64,000 nt of DNA from Synechocystis sp. LKSZ1 (GTDB lineage Bacteria; Cyanobacteriota; Cyanobacteriia; Cyanobacteriales; Microcystaceae), in contig NZ_AP031572.1 in assembly GCF_040436315.1 (NCBI RefSeq), positions 1-64,000 on the forward strand, given 5' to 3'. The position numbers and the translations under genes were made by a program. Positions 44,824-54,260 of the stretch are shown one piece after another. The notes beneath the pieces were generated by a model. The model was not told the origin of the DNA. It was given only the letters and a program-made list of their open reading frames with translations, and did no database searches. Each line of letters opens with the position of its first letter. Positions within the stretch are counted from its first letter, which is position 1.

Positions 44824-45924
44824 GAATTGGGTGACTTGCTCGGGCCGAAAATTATCATCACTGACTAGGATTAAGCTAGCACTGCCATCGGCAAACCGCG
44901 GCCCCCAACTTAGGCCCTCTAGGTTATCCAGTTCGAGACCGAGGGTGGATAAATCCAAGAGCAATTGTTTGCGCAATGGATCTAATTGGGCCCGGCCCCC
45001 AGCTAGACTAGCCAGTCGGGACGTATCCGTGGCATTGGCATTCACCACCTGAAACAGCTTGGCCCCAAACCCGGTGAGGCCAAAAGTTCGTTCTAGACTT
45101 AGAAAAGTGCCTTCCTGCGGCAGGGCCAATAGGTCACAGAGCCCATTAGTCAGGGTTCCTGCCGGGGCGGGGTCGAGCAGATAGGGATTTTCGGCGATCA
45201 GGCCCGGACTGCTGATGCTATTGATGCCGTAGTGGAGCCACCGTAGAGGGGCAGCCCAGCTAGGGGCCTCGGGGTCGAGATCCTGGGCTAGACCATTTTC
45301 CGGGGCCGTAAACAGACGAAAGGGATCATCAGCCAGAGTACTAGTGGCGGCAAGGGTTAAGGCCTCAAACCCTAGATTATCGCGAATGCCCTGGCCGGGT
45401 TTCAGGGCCAGAAAACGCTGGGGTAGGGGCAAGAGTTGTTGGAGTTGGCCCGTCTGACGGTTAAATTCACCAATGAGGGGCAGGGCCTGGGTGGCACTGA
45501 CGCCTTCACTGCTAATGAACAAACTGTCACGGGGACTGAGGGCAATACCTTCGGTATCAAGCTGGTTTGGAGGATAGGGTTGGCCCTGGGCATCCCGCAG
45601 AACGGTTACCTTTTCAACCTCTACTGCGGTTAAAGCCGGTTGCTGGCCCGATGGTACGATTTTCAGCTTCAGGGTATAAAAACGGGGATGCTGACGGTCA
45701 TCACTGATGGCATAGAACTGCTCGCGCTGACGGTCGTAGGTCAGGCCCGAGAGGCCCCCAACTTTAAGGCCCTCTTTCGTTTGAGACGGTAGTTGATATT
45801 CTCCTAAAAATTCAATAGCCAAGGGCTGAAATAGACGAGCCTGGGCCAAGGCCGGGGGAATCCATCCCCAGAAACTAAGGCATAGGTAACTTGCCAACAG
45901 AAGACCAATGCGGAAATGTCCCAT
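44797..45924 (-). CDS. Exported esterase-like activity of phytase family protein
   Basis: 375 residues. Signal peptide about 1-28 (MGHFRIGLLLASYLCLSFWG, cleavage near PALA). The rest is a beta-propeller-like sequence with VGGLSGLTYDRQREQFYAISDD, DTEGIALSPRDSLFISSEG and NLEGLSWGPRFADG, the pattern of the phytase-like esterase family (PF13449). Enzymatic activity is unproven. The ATG at 45924 just before the signal peptide is preferred over one 36 codons earlier. Confidence 0.8.
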   Translation of the reverse strand: MGHFRIGLLLASYLCLSFWGWIPPALAQARLFQPLAIEFLGEYQLPSQTKEGLKVGGLSGLTYDRQREQFYAISDDRQHPRFYTLKLKIVPSGQQPALTAVEVEKVTVLRDAQGQPYPPNQLDTEGIALSPRDSLFISSEGVSATQALPLIGEFNRQTGQLQQLLPLPQRFLALKPGQGIRDNLGFEALTLAATSTLADDPFRLFTAPENGLAQDLDPEAPSWAAPLRWLHYGINSISSPGLIAENPYLLDPAPAGTLTNGLCDLLALPQEGTFLSLERTFGLTGFGAKLFQVVNANATDTSRLASLAGGRAQLDPLRKQLLLDLSTLGLELDNLEGLSWGPRFADGSASLILVSDDNFRPEQVTQFLLFRIQGL

Positions 45925-46156
45925 GAAAACAGTACTTAATGAGATTAACTTGGAGTCGCCGAAGTTGAGGGCGGTCTCCCCGATGGTAATACTGATGAGG
46001 TGACGGGGAACTAGGCTAGCTAAAATCCGCACAATTAAGCCACAGGAGACTATTTTCAGGAAAACTCCAGCCGATAACTTGATTTTTCTTTACAAAGACT
46101 CAGATCCCAACGCAAAGGACTATCATCACTAGAAATATCGAGATTACACATTGATA

Positions 46157-46498
46157 ATGTTCCTACGCTCCTTCTCTGTTCTCTCCTTGACGACCCTAGT
46201 TGGCCTAGGGACTTGGCCCGGAATGGCCGTAGCTCAGCAATGGTATTTTTGGGTGCAAAATAATACTAATACCGGCATTAAAGAAATCCAGGTCTCCCAA
46301 AATAAAAAAACCTGGGGTTATTTCGACATTGGCAAAGGAGTTGCCCCTGGCCAAAAGCTGAAAATCGTGTGGGATGAGTCCACTAACAACGAAGCCTGTG
46401 AGCAGTGGATTAAAGCCAAGTTCTACGATGGCTCGGAAAGTGAACCGTCGAAGATCGATTTCTGCAAAGATCTCGATACGCCCGTTGTTTTTGAGTAA
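46157..46498 (+). CDS. Small exported conserved protein
   Basis: 113 residues. Signal peptide about 1-26 (cleavage near AVAQQ). Mature domain WYFWVQNNTNTGIKEIQVS, WGYFDIGKGVAPGQKL, and two Cys (NEACEQW, IDFCKDL) that could pair. I believe similar short proteins exist in other cyanobacteria, some mislabelled argininosuccinate lyase; no enzyme motif is visible. The GrpE-like gene begins four bases after its stop. Confidence 0.65.
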   Translation: MFLRSFSVLSLTTLVGLGTWPGMAVAQQWYFWVQNNTNTGIKEIQVSQNKKTWGYFDIGKGVAPGQKLKIVWDESTNNEACEQWIKAKFYDGSESEPSKIDFCKDLDTPVVFE

Positions 46499-46502
46499 TT
46501 CC

Positions 46503-47189
46503 ATGACCCCTCCCCCCTATACCGATGCGCTCATGGCTCTGATGCACCAGGCCGGTATTGCTGAGCTGGAAAAGCTCAGTACTGTTTCGGGCCTTTCGGG
46601 TTGGCAACTGGCCCGGATTCAGTATGGATTGTTGCCGAAGATGCCAGTGGAAGTACTTCTGAAGTTGGGCCAGGCCCTCCAGGTTCCCATCCCAGAGTTA
46701 GTCGCCACCCTAAGTGAGGGTTCAACTCTACCTATGGCAACGCCAACGGCCCCGGTCATCTCTCTAGAACCAGAGCTGAAAGCTTTACAGCAGGAATACG
46801 AACGACTCCAGGGCCAATTGGCCTGCCAGCAAGCGGCCCTCTACGAGCGTTTCCAACAGGAAGTGCTGGCTATTTTAGAACCCTGGCTATTGCAATGGCC
46901 CACTGCCGCCGCTGCCGCCCAACGTAATCCCCAGTGGCCCGCGGTTAAACTCCTGCCCCTTATTCGGCCCTTAGCTAACCTTCTACAACAATGGCAAGTC
47001 GAGGCCCTGGCCACAGTGGGGGAAACCGTCGGCTACGATCCCCAGTGGCATCAACTTCTGGATGACGAGGAGGCAGATCTGGAAATCGGAACGCCTGTGG
47101 TTGTTCGCTATATTGGCTATCGCCGCGGGACCAACCTGTTACACCGGGCAAAGGTCAGCCGGGCTGATGCCAGTGATGACGAAGCTTAA
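46503..47189 (+). CDS. GrpE-like protein with N-terminal XRE-type helix-turn-helix
   Basis: 228 residues. Residues about 10-60 resemble an XRE helix-turn-helix (LSGWQLARIQYGLLP, LGQALQVPIPELV). A coiled coil follows (ELKALQQEYERLQGQLA). The C-terminal part (about 100-220) has a GrpE-like end, GTPVVVRYIGYRRGTNLL. GrpE is the DnaK nucleotide exchange factor, but this is not the housekeeping copy. Function is inferred only from weak resemblance. Confidence 0.6.
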   Translation: MTPPPYTDALMALMHQAGIAELEKLSTVSGLSGWQLARIQYGLLPKMPVEVLLKLGQALQVPIPELVATLSEGSTLPMATPTAPVISLEPELKALQQEYERLQGQLACQQAALYERFQQEVLAILEPWLLQWPTAAAAAQRNPQWPAVKLLPLIRPLANLLQQWQVEALATVGETVGYDPQWHQLLDDEEADLEIGTPVVVRYIGYRRGTNLLHRAKVSRADASDDEA

Positions 47190-47282
47190 GAGACCCTAGC
47201 GGCTCGCGGTATTCCCCCAAAAAGGCGTTACCATGGGCCTCAATCCCATTCCTAGACCTATTTAGTGAGGATTTTGTTAATT

Positions 47283-47405
47283 ATGGATGTCAAAATTGTA
47301 ATGGTCGTACTGACGGGCCTGTTTATCGTCTCGGCCCTCTTCTTTGGGACTAAAAACGGTTTTTACGATACCGATAACTACGATGGCAATGGCTCTGCCC
47401 ACTAA
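47283..47405 (+). CDS. 40-residue membrane protein
   Basis: Complete ATG to TAA. A single helix (VKIVMVVLTGLFIVSALF) then FGTKNGFYDTDNYDGNGSAH, a hydrophilic acidic tail. Small proteins of this shape are common in cyanobacteria. Located 23 bases before the MBL-fold gene. Not a named family to me. Confidence 0.6.
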   Translation: MDVKIVMVVLTGLFIVSALFFGTKNGFYDTDNYDGNGSAH

Positions 47406-47428
47406 GCTTGGCCTAACGTTTCCCGGCC

Positions 47429-49024
47429 ATGGTTAAACGCCCTGCCTCGGCTTCTCCGGGTTCTTTGCTCTCCTGTTTTCCCTACGCCGTAGGTCATGGG
47501 TCAGAAGGGATTTGCCTGTTGCTCCGTCTAGGGCCCTATCGGATTCTTTTGGACTGTGGCCTGGCTGATATTAGCCTCCTCCAGGCCCTGGGCATGGCCC
47601 CGGCGGATGCGGTGGTTTGCAGTCATGCCCACGCCGATCATAGTCGCGGCCTAGGGGCCCTCCAGCAGAACTTTCCTCGATTGCCCATCTACACCAGTGA
47701 AGTCACGGCTCGACTCCTAGGGGAAGATTCCTACCAACCTTTGGCCTGGCGAACGCCCCAGGCCCTGGCGGAGAATTTGAGTCTAGAACTGATCCCTGCG
47801 GGCCATCTTCCCGGTGCAGCCCTCTCTCTGCTGACCTATACGCTGCCCCAACGTACCTACCGCATTCTCTACACCGGTGACTTCTCCCTCTCGAATCTGC
47901 AACTGGTGGAGGGCCTTTCCCTAGAAAAACTACGGGGTCTGGCTCCGGATGTGTTGATCATTGAAAGTACCTTGGGGGCCCGTCGCCACCCCCACCGTCG
48001 CCAGCAGGAAAAACAGTTAGTCCAATTGATTGACCAGGCCCTCCAGCAGGGCCAGCCCGTTCTAATTCCCGTTTCTCCCCTCGGTCTGGGGCAGGAAATT
48101 CTCAAACTACTCCGTTCCCACCACCAATTTACCGGCCGGGACATTGACCTCTGGGCTGGAGAGAGTCTAGGGCCCGTTTGCGATACTTACCAGGCCCTCC
48201 TGCCTTTTTTGCCCCTGGCCGTCCAGAACTTTGCCAAACACCAACCCCTCTTTTGGGATGACCGGGTTTATCCCCGCCTGCGGCCCCTGGCCCTGGCCGA
48301 CACAACCCAGTTTGCTAACCGCCCGACGGTGATCGTGACAGAAGACTGGCGGACAATCCTACAACAAAATCGGGCTCTACCCTGGACGGTTTTGGTCTCC
48401 GATGCCCTGACCGGCTTCCAAGAAGTGACCGATGCAGACTTTACCGAATTACTGGCCCTGGCCCCGACCGTCATTCCCTACACCCTGGCCGAGCATAGCG
48501 ATGGGCGCAATACCACCCAACTCATCCATAACCTCCGCCCCCAGCACATTATTTTTGTGCATGGGTCTCCTCGAGACATCAATAGTTTGACGGGTTTAGA
48601 AGAACTTCAAAGTCGCTATCAACTGCATTCCCCCACCGCGGGGGCCTGGTTAGAATTGCCGATTGGGGAACGATTTTGGCAGCCCACACCGCCTTTACCT
48701 GTGGTTTATGAGGGAGAAGTGAGTGAGCAGGGCACACTGATCCACTTTAGTTTTGAAGATAGCATCACCCAAGATCCCCGCTGGCCAGGCTTTGCCGATA
48801 CGGGTTTGATCGAGGCCCGTTGGCAGGGGGAAGAACTGATTCTACGGGGCCTTTCCCAGCGAGAACTGTTAAAGTATCGCAACCAGGAAAAACGCCTCGA
48901 AGACCTGGACTGTTGCCAAAATTGTCGTTTTTACCGCCAACAACGCTGTAGTAATCGGGCCTCCCCCCTCGCTGGTTTCCGCGTCAGCCCCGAAGGCTAT
49001 TGCCCTGTGTTTGAGGCCCTGTAA
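47429..49024 (+). CDS. MBL-fold RNA-processing-like hydrolase with C-terminal Cys cluster
   Basis: 531 residues. Metallo-beta-lactamase fold with zinc motif CSHAHADHSRG (HxHxDH) and a later His/Asp set; a beta-CASP-like middle with ALQQGQPVLIPVSPLGLGQE and the C-terminal HIIFVHGS motif. This layout is that of RNase J/CPSF-like nucleases. The last 35 residues carry CCQNCRFYRQQRC and a later Cys (GYCPVF), an apparent zinc or Fe-S site. Substrate likely RNA but unproven. Confidence 0.8.
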   Translation: MVKRPASASPGSLLSCFPYAVGHGSEGICLLLRLGPYRILLDCGLADISLLQALGMAPADAVVCSHAHADHSRGLGALQQNFPRLPIYTSEVTARLLGEDSYQPLAWRTPQALAENLSLELIPAGHLPGAALSLLTYTLPQRTYRILYTGDFSLSNLQLVEGLSLEKLRGLAPDVLIIESTLGARRHPHRRQQEKQLVQLIDQALQQGQPVLIPVSPLGLGQEILKLLRSHHQFTGRDIDLWAGESLGPVCDTYQALLPFLPLAVQNFAKHQPLFWDDRVYPRLRPLALADTTQFANRPTVIVTEDWRTILQQNRALPWTVLVSDALTGFQEVTDADFTELLALAPTVIPYTLAEHSDGRNTTQLIHNLRPQHIIFVHGSPRDINSLTGLEELQSRYQLHSPTAGAWLELPIGERFWQPTPPLPVVYEGEVSEQGTLIHFSFEDSITQDPRWPGFADTGLIEARWQGEELILRGLSQRELLKYRNQEKRLEDLDCCQNCRFYRQQRCSNRASPLAGFRVSPEGYCPVFEAL

Positions 49025-49031
49025 GCAATTT

Positions 49032-50024
49032 TCATTGCAAATAACTAATAATACCAGCGGCAATGGCCTCGGCCATGCGTTGACGATAGCTGGGATTAGC
49101 TAGTTGGCGACTATCTTGGGCTCCAGTGACAAAGCCCACTTCCACTAGGGTGGCGGGCATGGAGGTTTTTCTGAGCACATAAAAGCGAGCACGCCTTACC
49201 CCTCGGTCTTTGATGTTCAAACGGCGAAGAATACTGCGATGAATACTGCGGGCCAGGGGGAGGCCCGTGGAATAGTGGTAGGTTTCCAGGCCATTCACCC
49301 CCGGTTGTCCCTGGCCCATGGAATTAGCATGGATGCTCACAAAGATAGTGGCATTCACTGCCTCTGCCTTTTGTACTCGGCCCTGGAGGGAGATAAATTC
49401 ATCCCGAGAACGGGTCATGACGACCCCAATCCCCTGCCGTTCTAGTTCCCGCGCCACGCCTTGGGAAATGGCTAGGACAATATCTTTTTCTCGAATACTT
49501 CCTAGGCCAATCGCTCCAGGGTCATAGCCCCCGTGGCCTGGATCGATAACCACTTTAAACCGTTGCCTCGGTAAGGCCTGGGGCGGCGGTACCGTCACCT
49601 CCACGGGATCATTGGGGAGTTGATATTCCGCTGTTGATAATAATTTGGGAAGCTTAGCAGACCACCGATTCGGGGCCAGACCGCGCATCTGCACTTCCCA
49701 GGGCCGCAGACTATAGGCGGCTGCCAGTTCCACCACCAGGCGCGTTGTCTGTCCATCCAAGCGGCCTACCCGCACTTCCCGAACATAACTCGTGAGGGGT
49801 TTATAGACGGTGGCATCTTGGTATTGAATCCCCGGTAGATCGATGACCAAGCGGGTGGGATTGGCTAAAATCTGGGCCTTGGGCCGAACCTGGCCACTGG
49901 TCACAAAATCCAGACGACTATCTTGAACATCAAATTTCCAATAGCTTAGAGACCCGGCCCAGGCCCCGGAAGTCGTCATCCATAAAACAAAAATATTGGA
50001 GCCAGCATAAACTAGCCATTTCAT
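49032..50024 (-). CDS. amiC: N-acetylmuramoyl-L-alanine amidase with AMIN domain
   Basis: Splits septal peptidoglycan; in filamentous forms it makes septal nanopores. 330 residues. Signal peptide about 1-22, AMIN domain about 25-115, catalytic Amidase_3 from about 150 with zinc ligands in VIDPGHGGYDPG, REKDIVLAIS and SIHANSM and the catalytic Glu in LVEVGFVTG. Start chosen at MKWLV because AGGAG is seven bases before it; the earlier ATG has only one base spacing. Convergent with the MBL gene (7 bases). Confidence 0.88.
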   Translation of the reverse strand: MKWLVYAGSNIFVLWMTTSGAWAGSLSYWKFDVQDSRLDFVTSGQVRPKAQILANPTRLVIDLPGIQYQDATVYKPLTSYVREVRVGRLDGQTTRLVVELAAAYSLRPWEVQMRGLAPNRWSAKLPKLLSTAEYQLPNDPVEVTVPPPQALPRQRFKVVIDPGHGGYDPGAIGLGSIREKDIVLAISQGVARELERQGIGVVMTRSRDEFISLQGRVQKAEAVNATIFVSIHANSMGQGQPGVNGLETYHYSTGLPLARSIHRSILRRLNIKDRGVRRARFYVLRKTSMPATLVEVGFVTGAQDSRQLANPSYRQRMAEAIAAGIISYLQ

Positions 50025-50195
50025 TACCATTCTCCTCACCTGAAAACGTACCTGAAAAATCAGGACAATCCATTGTAGGCAGGTTTTTGAGATTCGCCCA
50101 GGGCCTTGGTTTTCTTCCAACAGAGAACCATTTATTGATAAAACTTTATGGTCACAATTTGATTTTTCAGGCAACGACCGGGTAGAGCAGACGGC

Positions 50196-51587
50196 TTAGG
50201 TGGCCTGCAAAATAACCGCACATTCAACGTGGGAGGTCTGGGGGAAAAAGTCAGCGCCTTGTACCCAAGTCAGTTGATAGGCCCCGGGGCCACAGAGAAT
50301 TTTGAGATCCCGGGCCAGGGTCGCCGGTTGACAGCTTTGGTAAACAATGGTCTTGGGCCGCTGGGCCAGCAGGGCCGCTAGCACTGAAGGATGACAGCCC
50401 TTGCGGGGGGGATCGAGCCAAACGAGATCCGCTTCCGGCAACCAATGGGCCAGTTGTTCCTCGACATTGCCGACCCCGAAGATAGTGTTGGTAATTTGAT
50501 TGGCTTCGGCATTGTGTTCCGCTTGCCGCACAGAATTGGGGTTCACTTCAAGACCGATGGCCTGTTTGACTCGTCGGGCCAGGGGTAGGGTAAAGGTTCC
50601 CACCCCACAGTAGGCATCTACCAGGGTTTCTTCACCGCTGAGGGCCAAGGCTGGGAGGATCTGCTCTAGCAGTAATTCTGCCGCCTCTGTATTGATTTGG
50701 AAGAAGGTATCGGCACCAAGGTCAAAGGTCAAGCCCGCAAAGTGTTCCCGACAGGTGCCTTGTCCTGCAATCACTCGCGTCTCTGGCCCAAAAATCAAGT
50801 TATTGGGCTGGGGTTGTAAATTGAGGGCCACCCCCACTAGGTCGGGATAACGCCCTAACCAGACCTCGGCCTGTTCCTTCAGATTGGTTAAGCTGGCCTG
50901 GGCACTAATCAAGGTCAACAGAATTTCCCCCGTGCGGCGGCCAATACGAAAGGATAAATGGCGTAATTTGCCTCGTTTTTGGGTCTCATCGTAGATAGAC
51001 CAGCCCTGAAGCTGAATATCTTCCTTAATCTCCTTCAGCAGGGGATTTAAACGACTATCCTGCACGGGACATTGATTCAAGTTAATCAGACGATGACTCT
51101 GGCGACGGTAATAGCCGGCTTGTACCTGACCCGTACTGGAGCGAGCTAGGGGATAGGTAACTTTATTGCGATAACCGAGGGTATGGGGAGAGGCCAACAG
51201 GGGTTGAATCGGAAGCGAGATAAACCCCCCAATCCGTTCTAGCGCATCAATAATTTGCTGTTGTTTACTGTCAGCCTGAAAAGCGGGGGTAATATGTTGC
51301 CACTGGCAACCACCGCATTTATCCGCCACAATACAAGCAGGTCTGACCCGATGGCTCGATGGTTCCAGGATGGCCTGAATTTGCCCCTGGGCGTAACTCG
51401 GCTTCACATGAGTCAAACGCACGGTTAAGCGGTCTCCCGTGACACTATCCGGCACAAAAATCACGCGATTATCCAGACGACCCAGGCCTTCTCCGGTGTG
51501 GCTCAGTCCAGTAATGGTTAGCTCAAGGGTCTGGCCAGGTTGCCAGTTGCCGTCGTTGCTATGGTTAATTGCGGTTGTTGTGGCCAT
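50196..51587 (-). CDS. rumA: 23S rRNA (uracil-C5)-methyltransferase, RlmD/RumA type
   Basis: 463 residues. N-terminal TRAM domain (GQTLELTITGLSHTGEGLGR), [4Fe-4S] cysteines C85, C91, C94 (CIVADKCGGCQW) plus a further Cys (LNQCPVQD), SAM site DAYCGVGTFTLPLA and catalytic Cys in YQSCQPATLARD. Methylates a uridine in 23S rRNA. RlmC/TrmA paralogues are possible. Confidence 0.9.
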   Translation of the reverse strand: MATTTAINHSNDGNWQPGQTLELTITGLSHTGEGLGRLDNRVIFVPDSVTGDRLTVRLTHVKPSYAQGQIQAILEPSSHRVRPACIVADKCGGCQWQHITPAFQADSKQQQIIDALERIGGFISLPIQPLLASPHTLGYRNKVTYPLARSSTGQVQAGYYRRQSHRLINLNQCPVQDSRLNPLLKEIKEDIQLQGWSIYDETQKRGKLRHLSFRIGRRTGEILLTLISAQASLTNLKEQAEVWLGRYPDLVGVALNLQPQPNNLIFGPETRVIAGQGTCREHFAGLTFDLGADTFFQINTEAAELLLEQILPALALSGEETLVDAYCGVGTFTLPLARRVKQAIGLEVNPNSVRQAEHNAEANQITNTIFGVGNVEEQLAHWLPEADLVWLDPPRKGCHPSVLAALLAQRPKTIVYQSCQPATLARDLKILCGPGAYQLTWVQGADFFPQTSHVECAVILQAT

Positions 51588-51695
51588 TTCCCCTCTTTCC
51601 TAGAGCCTATGCCCATCTTAAATTATCCTGTAGGCTATCTCCCGGGCCTGCTTGCTCATTTTTTCCGCCGACCTCCAGATGCCATCCCTCGATTT

Positions 51696-54260
51696 ATGAA
51701 ATTTCTGCAGAGACTCGCTATTGGGTGGGGGGCCTTACTCCTCCTCACCATACCCCTCGATCGAGCCGAGGGAGTCGAAAAAAGAGTCCGGGTAGGAATT
51801 TATCAAAATGAGCCCAAGGTTTTTCTTGATTCGAATCGGCAACCCGCTGGTTTTTGGGTGGATATCCTACAAGAAATTGCCCAACGAGAAAATTGGTCAA
51901 TTCAGTATATTCCCTGCGAGTGGCACCAGTGTTTATCCGCCATTGAAAATGGGGCTCTCGACCTCATGGTTGATGTTGCTTATTCCTCTGAACGAGACCA
52001 GCGTTTTGATTTCAATCGGGAAGTTATTCTCAATAATTGGTCTATCGTCTATGCTCGCCATAGGGTTACCATCAATACGATTCTTGACCTAGATCAGAAA
52101 AAAATCGCCATTATCAGAAATAGTATTCAGTACGATGCCCTCTCTCAGAGAGCAAAGGCCTTTTATATCAAGCCTAAATTTATTGAAGTCGAAAGTGCTC
52201 AGCAGGTCTTTGAGGCGATGGATAAAAAACAGGCGGATGCTGGGGTTGTCAACCGTTTTTTTGGTGAGCATTTTGCCCATGACTACGATGCTGTGCCGAC
52301 GAATCTTTTGGTTGAGGCCTCCCAACTTCACTTCATTGCGCCTAGGGCGACCGATCAACCACTTCTCAATGCCATTGATCATCAAATCTCAAAAATGAAG
52401 TCGAATCCCGACTCTATTTATTATCAGGCTCAACAACGATGGCTAGAGAATCCTAATCAATTTAGCTGGAAAACAATTAAACAGATTATTGTTGCTCTTT
52501 TCAGTCTTGTGTTTGTTCTCTCTATCGTAGGAATTATAATTTGGCATCGTAGTTTAAGCCGAGAAATTAATGCCCGTAAACAAAGTGAAGAGAAGCTTAA
52601 GCTGGTGACGGATAACATGCAGGACTTGGTTTGTTTGCATGACGCTGATGGCCGATTAGTTTACATTTCTCCCTCTTGTCAAGCCATTTTAGGATATAGT
52701 TCAGAGGAATTAATTGCCCAGGATGCGCCCCAGGTCATTCAACTGCAGGGAGTGAACGTTCCCTCTACAGAGACGGCCCGGGCCCTGCGCTCTCCTCTAG
52801 TTTATGCGACCCAAACAAAAGCGGGAGTCTCCATTTGGTTGGAAACCCTGACGAAGGCGATTGTGGATGATCAGGGCCAAATTATTCATTTTCAAAGTAC
52901 ATCACGGGACGTCACTGCCCGAGTCCAGATCGAAGAACAATTAAAATATGATGCCCGCCATGATAGTCTGACGGGCCTGGCCAATCGCTCAGTTTTAATT
53001 GAAAGAATTGAATTAGCTATTCACCGACTGAGTCGTCATCCTCAAGCCTGTTTTTCACTACTATTTCTAGATTTAGATAATTTCAAGATCATTAATGATA
53101 GCCTCGGGCATTCCCTGGGGGATCTGCTCCTAATGGATATTAGCCAACGCCTCAAACAACTGGTGCGGTCGGTGGATTTAGTGGCCCGCCTAGGGGGAGA
53201 TGAGTTTGTGATTTTGCTAGAAGATGTAGAGGGAATTGGGGCCGTCGTGGAAGTGGCGGAGCGTCTGCTGACAGAATTAAAACATCCCTTTCAACTCAAG
53301 GCCCACAGCATCGTCTGCCACGCCAGCATGGGCATTGTCTTGAGTAATCCCACCTATACTCAGGCCGAGGAACTCCTCCGAGATGCGGATATTGCCATGT
53401 ATCGCGCCAAGCTCAATGGACGGGCGACCTATGCGATCTTTGACCCTTCTATGCATCACCAGGTTCTGGAACGCCTCCACCTGGAAAGTGATTTACGCCA
53501 GGCCTTGAATCGCCATGAATTTACGCTCCAATACCAACCGATTATGACCATTGCCAGCGGCCAACTCCAGGGTTTTGAGGCCCTCATTCGTTGGCAACAC
53601 CCCCAACGGGGCTGGATTCGTCCCGATCACTTTATTCCCATCGCCGAGGAAATGGGACTGATTATCCCCCTGGGACACTGGATTCTCCAAACGGCCTGTC
53701 AACAATTGGCCCAGTGGCAAGCTCTAACGGCCCAGCGGTCTCTCTACGTTGCCGTCAATCTATCCTCTCGCCAGTTTTACGACCCCCAACTTCTAGAAAA
53801 ACTGGATCAAAGTCTTGCGGAATCCGGAATTTCGGGGAAGAGCTTGGTGCTAGAAATTACCGAAACTATGCTGATCCATAACATTGAGAAGGTGACCCAT
53901 CTTCTAGACAGCATTCGTACCAAAGGCATTCGCATTAGCATTGACGATTTTGGGACAGGCTACTCCTCCCTCAGTTATCTCTACCGTCTGCCGGTCAATT
54001 CCCTAAAAATTGACCGTTCCTTCGTTAATCAAATGCAGGAAGGGCAACGCAACTATGCCATCGTTAAGACAGTGATTACCCTCGGTGACCTCCTGGGCAT
54101 TAATGTTGTTGCTGAAGGGATTGAAACCCAGGCTCAGCTCCAGGCCCTGCAATCTCTGGGTTGTGAGCTAGGTCAAGGGTATTTGTTATCTAAACCCTTG
54201 ACAACGGCGGCAGCCCAGGACTTCCTAGTCAATACCGTTCAAAAATTAGCACCAAAGTGA
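51696..54260 (+). CDS. Periplasmic-sensor GGDEF-EAL cyclic di-GMP protein
   Basis: 854 residues from the ATG that starts a signal-anchor-like N-terminus MKFLQRLAIGWGALLLL. Residues about 28-250 are a solute-binding domain type 3 (RVGIYQNEPKVF, GALDLMVDVAYSSERDQ) like polar amino acid binders; membrane helix about 265-285; PAS about 300-405; GGDEF about 415-575 with intact GGDEF; EAL about 585-840 with EALIRWQHPQRG and DDFGTGYSSLSYL. Both active sites look intact. Overlaps the convergent 4-helix protein by 22 bases. A longer start at 51609 is possible. Confidence 0.87.
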   Translation: MKFLQRLAIGWGALLLLTIPLDRAEGVEKRVRVGIYQNEPKVFLDSNRQPAGFWVDILQEIAQRENWSIQYIPCEWHQCLSAIENGALDLMVDVAYSSERDQRFDFNREVILNNWSIVYARHRVTINTILDLDQKKIAIIRNSIQYDALSQRAKAFYIKPKFIEVESAQQVFEAMDKKQADAGVVNRFFGEHFAHDYDAVPTNLLVEASQLHFIAPRATDQPLLNAIDHQISKMKSNPDSIYYQAQQRWLENPNQFSWKTIKQIIVALFSLVFVLSIVGIIIWHRSLSREINARKQSEEKLKLVTDNMQDLVCLHDADGRLVYISPSCQAILGYSSEELIAQDAPQVIQLQGVNVPSTETARALRSPLVYATQTKAGVSIWLETLTKAIVDDQGQIIHFQSTSRDVTARVQIEEQLKYDARHDSLTGLANRSVLIERIELAIHRLSRHPQACFSLLFLDLDNFKIINDSLGHSLGDLLLMDISQRLKQLVRSVDLVARLGGDEFVILLEDVEGIGAVVEVAERLLTELKHPFQLKAHSIVCHASMGIVLSNPTYTQAEELLRDADIAMYRAKLNGRATYAIFDPSMHHQVLERLHLESDLRQALNRHEFTLQYQPIMTIASGQLQGFEALIRWQHPQRGWIRPDHFIPIAEEMGLIIPLGHWILQTACQQLAQWQALTAQRSLYVAVNLSSRQFYDPQLLEKLDQSLAESGISGKSLVLEITETMLIHNIEKVTHLLDSIRTKGIRISIDDFGTGYSSLSYLYRLPVNSLKIDRSFVNQMQEGQRNYAIVKTVITLGDLLGINVVAEGIETQAQLQALQSLGCELGQGYLLSKPLTTAAAQDFLVNTVQKLAPK

